Shown here: in pieces, positions 61,564-64,000 of the stretch
How positions within the stretch are numbered: position 1 is the stretch's first letter
Layout of the letters: each line of letters starts with the position of its first letter
DNA from: Mycolicibacterium sp. CR10
Lineage (GTDB): Bacteria > Actinomycetota > Actinomycetes > Mycobacteriales > Mycobacteriaceae
NCBI RefSeq assembly: GCF_005222675.1
Contig: NZ_STGE01000074.1
Location: 124,001 to 188,000 of the forward strand
Direction: 5' to 3'
DNA: 64,000 bases
Made by a program: the position numbers and the translations under genes
Notes under the pieces: model-generated
Told to the model about the DNA's origin: nothing
The model's database searches: none
The model's input: the letters and a program-made list of their open reading frames with translations, nothing else

Positions 61564-63150
61564 ATGACCACGGAGCCCACCGCTTCTCCCGCACAGCAGA
61601 TCGCCGCAGGTTATAGCGCTGAAGGCGCTGCGCTGGAATTGGGCGCGGTCGTCGTCGACGGCGTGTGCGATCCCTCGGCGCGGGTGCGCATCCCGCTGGC
61701 CACCGTCAATCGGCACGGCCTGGTCGCCGGCGCGACGGGCACGGGAAAGACGAAGTCGCTGCAGGTGCTCGCCGAGCAGTTGTCTGCCGCGGGCGTGCCG
61801 GTGCTGATGGCTGACGTCAAGGGGGATCTGTCCGGGTTGTCGCGGCCCGGAGAGACCAACGACAAGGTTGCGCAACGGGCCGCCGACACCGGCGACGCCT
61901 GGACTCCGACCGCGTACCCGGTCGAGTTCCTGTCGCTGGGCACGTCCGGAATCGGCGTTCCGGTGCGGGCCACCATAACCAGCTTCGGCCCCATTCTGCT
62001 ATCGAAGGTGTTGGGGCTCAACCAGACTCAAGAATCCACCCTCGGGTTGATCTTTCACTGGGCTGACCAGCAGGGGTTGCCGCTGCTGGACCTGAAGGAT
62101 CTGCGTTCGGTGATCCAGTACCTCACCAGCGATGAGGGCAAGCCGCAGCTCAAGGCGCTCGGGGCGGTGTCCACCACGACCGCCGGCGTCATCCTGCGCG
62201 CACTGGTCAACCTGGAGGCCGAGGGCGCCGACACGTTCTTCGGCGAACCCGAGCTCGAGCCTGCCGATCTGATGCGACTCGACGCGTCGGGGCGTGGCAT
62301 CATCACGCTCCTCGAACTGGGCAGCCAGGCCGCCCGGCCGGTGATGTTCTCCACATTCCTGATGTGGGTGCTCGCCGATCTGTTCACGACGCTGCCGGAG
62401 GTCGGCGACGTCGACAAACCGAAACTGGTGTTCTTCTTCGACGAGGCGCATCTGCTGTTCACCGACGCGTCCAAGGCGTTCCTGGAGCAGGTCGAGCAGA
62501 CGGTCAAGCTGATCCGTTCCAAGGGCGTCGGCGTGTTCTTCTGCACGCAACTGCCGACCGACGTGCCCAACAACGTGCTGAGCCAGCTGGGCGCCCGTGT
62601 CCAGCACGCGCTGCGCGCCTTCACCCCCGACGACCAGAAGGCGCTGTCGAAGACCGTGCGGACCTATCCGAAAACTCAGGTGTACGACCTGGAGTCGGCC
62701 CTGACCTCGCTGGGTATCGGCGAGGCCGTCGTCACGGTGCTCTCGGAGAAGGGGGCGCCGACGCCGGTGGCGTGGACCAGGATGCGCGCCCCGCGGTCAC
62801 TGATGGACACCATCGGCCCGGATGCCATCTCTGCGGCCGCCGCCGCCAGCCCGCTGCGGGCCGAGTACGGCCAGACTGTGGACCGCGAGTCGGCGTACGA
62901 GCGGCTGGCCGCCAAGCTGGCGCCGCCGCCACCTGTCAGCGCACCCGCTTCCGACCAGCAGCTGCCGCCGGTTCCGCCGCCGTACGAGGTGCCCCCGATG
63001 CCGGCGCCCGCGCAGCCCGCCGAACCCGGCCTGCTGGACAAGATGATGGACAACCCGGCGTTCAAGAGCGCGATGCGCTCGGCAGGCACGGTGATCGGGC
63101 GCGAGATCACCCGCAGCATCTTCGGCACCGGCCGCCGCCGACGCCGCTGA
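61564..63150 (+). CDS. DUF853/HerA-like ATPase
   Basis: A 528-residue P-loop ATPase: Walker A GATGTGKT at residues 56-63, Walker B VFFFDEAHLLF near 297-307, the HerA/FtsK-like DUF853 core, and a Pro-rich linker before the end RSIFGTGRRRRR. ATG at 61564. It matches Rv2510c by position. Hexameric DNA translocase-like activity is possible, but the function is not established. Confidence 0.9.
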   Translation: MTTEPTASPAQQIAAGYSAEGAALELGAVVVDGVCDPSARVRIPLATVNRHGLVAGATGTGKTKSLQVLAEQLSAAGVPVLMADVKGDLSGLSRPGETNDKVAQRAADTGDAWTPTAYPVEFLSLGTSGIGVPVRATITSFGPILLSKVLGLNQTQESTLGLIFHWADQQGLPLLDLKDLRSVIQYLTSDEGKPQLKALGAVSTTTAGVILRALVNLEAEGADTFFGEPELEPADLMRLDASGRGIITLLELGSQAARPVMFSTFLMWVLADLFTTLPEVGDVDKPKLVFFFDEAHLLFTDASKAFLEQVEQTVKLIRSKGVGVFFCTQLPTDVPNNVLSQLGARVQHALRAFTPDDQKALSKTVRTYPKTQVYDLESALTSLGIGEAVVTVLSEKGAPTPVAWTRMRAPRSLMDTIGPDAISAAAAASPLRAEYGQTVDRESAYERLAAKLAPPPPVSAPASDQQLPPVPPPYEVPPMPAPAQPAEPGLLDKMMDNPAFKSAMRSAGTVIGREITRSIFGTGRRRRR

Positions 63151-63158
63151 CTCACCGC

Positions 63159-63221
63159 CGCCGGAATTGCATTCCGCGCGGGCCTCACTCGCACTTTCAC
63201 GCGTGGAATGCAATTCCGGCG
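63159..63221. repeat. 17-bp-arm inverted repeat between convergent genes
   Basis: Arms 63159-63175 and 63205-63221 are perfect complements (CGCCGGAATTGCATTCC with GGAATGCAATTCCGGCG), and pairing continues inwards by one G-T and four pairs, giving a ~22-bp stem and a 19-base loop. The arms themselves hold the dyad GGAAT-N3-ATTCC. It lies 8 bp after the ATPase stop and 8 bp before the end of cmrA. A bidirectional terminator is likely; a dispersed palindromic repeat is possible. Confidence 0.8.
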
Positions 63222-63229
63222 CAAGGGAG

Positions 63230-64000
63230 TTAGTCGCCGCCGAGTTTCTTGTAGACGGCTCCGACGATCGGCGCGACGATCGCCCGCGGGGCGTATCCGC
63301 TGGCGGCCGACATCGCCTTGGACGTGACGCCGGGCACCACCCGCATCTTGTTGCGCTCCAAGCCATCCAGGGACACCTTGGCGGTGTACTCGGTGGAGAT
63401 CCAGAGGAAGTCGGGGATCAGTCGCTCGACGAGTGACTGCTCGTGCTCGACGGGCAGCGTCTCGCGGACCGGCCCGGGCGCCAGCACCGTCACATGCACG
63501 CCTGCCGATTTCAGTTCGCCCCGCAGCGATTCACTGAAGGTGTTGACGAACGCCTTCGTCGCGGCATACGTCGCATTGTTGGGAATCGGCGAATTACCCG
63601 CCGCCGAACCGGAGATCAGGATGCCGCCCGCGCCGCGCGCCACCATCCCGGGCAGTACCGCCAGCACCAGGTCGTGAACGCCGAGCACGTTGAGCTGAAC
63701 CTGCTTGCGTTCGTCGGCCGGATCCAGCGAGGCCACCGCCCCGAACGTCGCGGTGCCCGCGTTCGCGCACAGGATCGAGATGTCACGGGCGGCCAGCTCG
63801 TCACACAGTGCGGCGCGCGCGGCCGGGTCGGCGAGGTCGACGGCGCGCACCTCCACGGTCACCCCGTACTGCTCCCGCAGCCGGGTGGCCAGCGTGGTCA
63901 GCACCTCCTCACGCCGGGCGGTGATGATCAGATTGTGGCCGCGGGCGGCGAGCTCGACGGCCAGCGCCTCGCCGATGTTCTGCGAGGCACCGGTGACGAC
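63230..64000 (-). CDS. cmrA: 3-oxo-mycolate reductase (CmrA), N-terminus cut
   Basis: 257 codons of an SDR, missing only about the first ten residues at the window end. TGASQNIGEAL is the cofactor motif, LCANAGTATFG follows, and the active site is SGSAAGNSPI with YAATK; the C-terminus is PRAIVAPIVGAVYKKLGGD. It matches Rv2509, which reduces the 3-oxo group of newly joined mycolic acids. Its neighbour is the DUF853 gene, convergent. Confidence 0.92.
   Translation of the reverse strand, partial: VVTGASQNIGEALAVELAARGHNLIITARREEVLTTLATRLREQYGVTVEVRAVDLADPAARAALCDELAARDISILCANAGTATFGAVASLDPADERKQVQLNVLGVHDLVLAVLPGMVARGAGGILISGSAAGNSPIPNNATYAATKAFVNTFSESLRGELKSAGVHVTVLAPGPVRETLPVEHEQSLVERLIPDFLWISTEYTAKVSLDGLERNKMRVVPGVTSKAMSAASGYAPRAIVAPIVGAVYKKLGGD

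Overview
The window is high-GC actinobacterial DNA that reads as a fast-growing Mycobacterium (Mycolicibacterium type). The evidence is a type I fatty acid synthase followed by acpS, a Mce/YrbE lipid importer, a mycofactocin-type SDR, FadD/FadE families, the mycolate reductase CmrA, and gene order over 45.0-64.0 kb that matches the M. tuberculosis Rv2525c-Rv2509 segment as I remember it. No CRISPR array, insertion sequence, prophage or rRNA was seen.

Region 1-44 kb is an accessory lipid import and catabolism island. From left to right it holds: a partial hydrolase, a DUF35-thiolase fusion, a ferredoxin and a NuoF-like NADH oxidoreductase (1-3.6 kb); an unrecognised protein, a hydrolase, a lone Rieske ferredoxin and two amidohydrolases (3.7-7.8 kb); a divergent acyl-CoA dehydrogenase pair (8.1-10.2 kb); a P450-ferredoxin-SDR-SDR operon (10.9-14.2 kb); an aldehyde dehydrogenase and CaiB-type CoA-transferase (14.5-17.2 kb); a decayed thiolase (17.2-18.1 kb); the complete yrbEA-yrbEB-mceA-F operon (18.1-27.5 kb); three small exported proteins; a second P450 with a divergent TetR; a split thiolase/DUF35 pair, an enoyl-CoA hydratase, two FadD ligases and a third amidohydrolase (31.3-38.1 kb); two Mce-associated membrane proteins; an IspD-like pair; and LtrA, MFS and MerR genes. 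The gene set suggests uptake of a hydrophobic, possibly polycyclic or branched substrate, hydroxylation, oxidation to an acid, CoA activation, beta-oxidation and aldolytic side-chain cleavage. The substrate cannot be read from the sequence.

The most notable signal is a recurring operator in the promoter regions of this island. It consists of RAGAAY/RTTCTY half-sites, arranged either as RAGAAY-N3-RTTCTY or as RTTCTY-N7-RAGAAY. It occurs upstream of the acyl-CoA dehydrogenases, an amidohydrolase, an SDR, the DUF35 protein, the hydratase/FadD pair, the amidohydrolase-FadD operon and the Mce-associated genes. It resembles the KstR box but has a different spacer, which points to a separate TetR-type regulon.

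Region 45-64 kb is conserved core: a Tat-exported Rv2525c-like protein, fas with a 526-bp leader carrying several dyads, acpS, an M20 peptidase, bcp, small proteins, tRNA-Lys, an L,D-transpeptidase, tRNA-His, orn, a DUF853/HerA-like ATPase and cmrA (cut by the window end).
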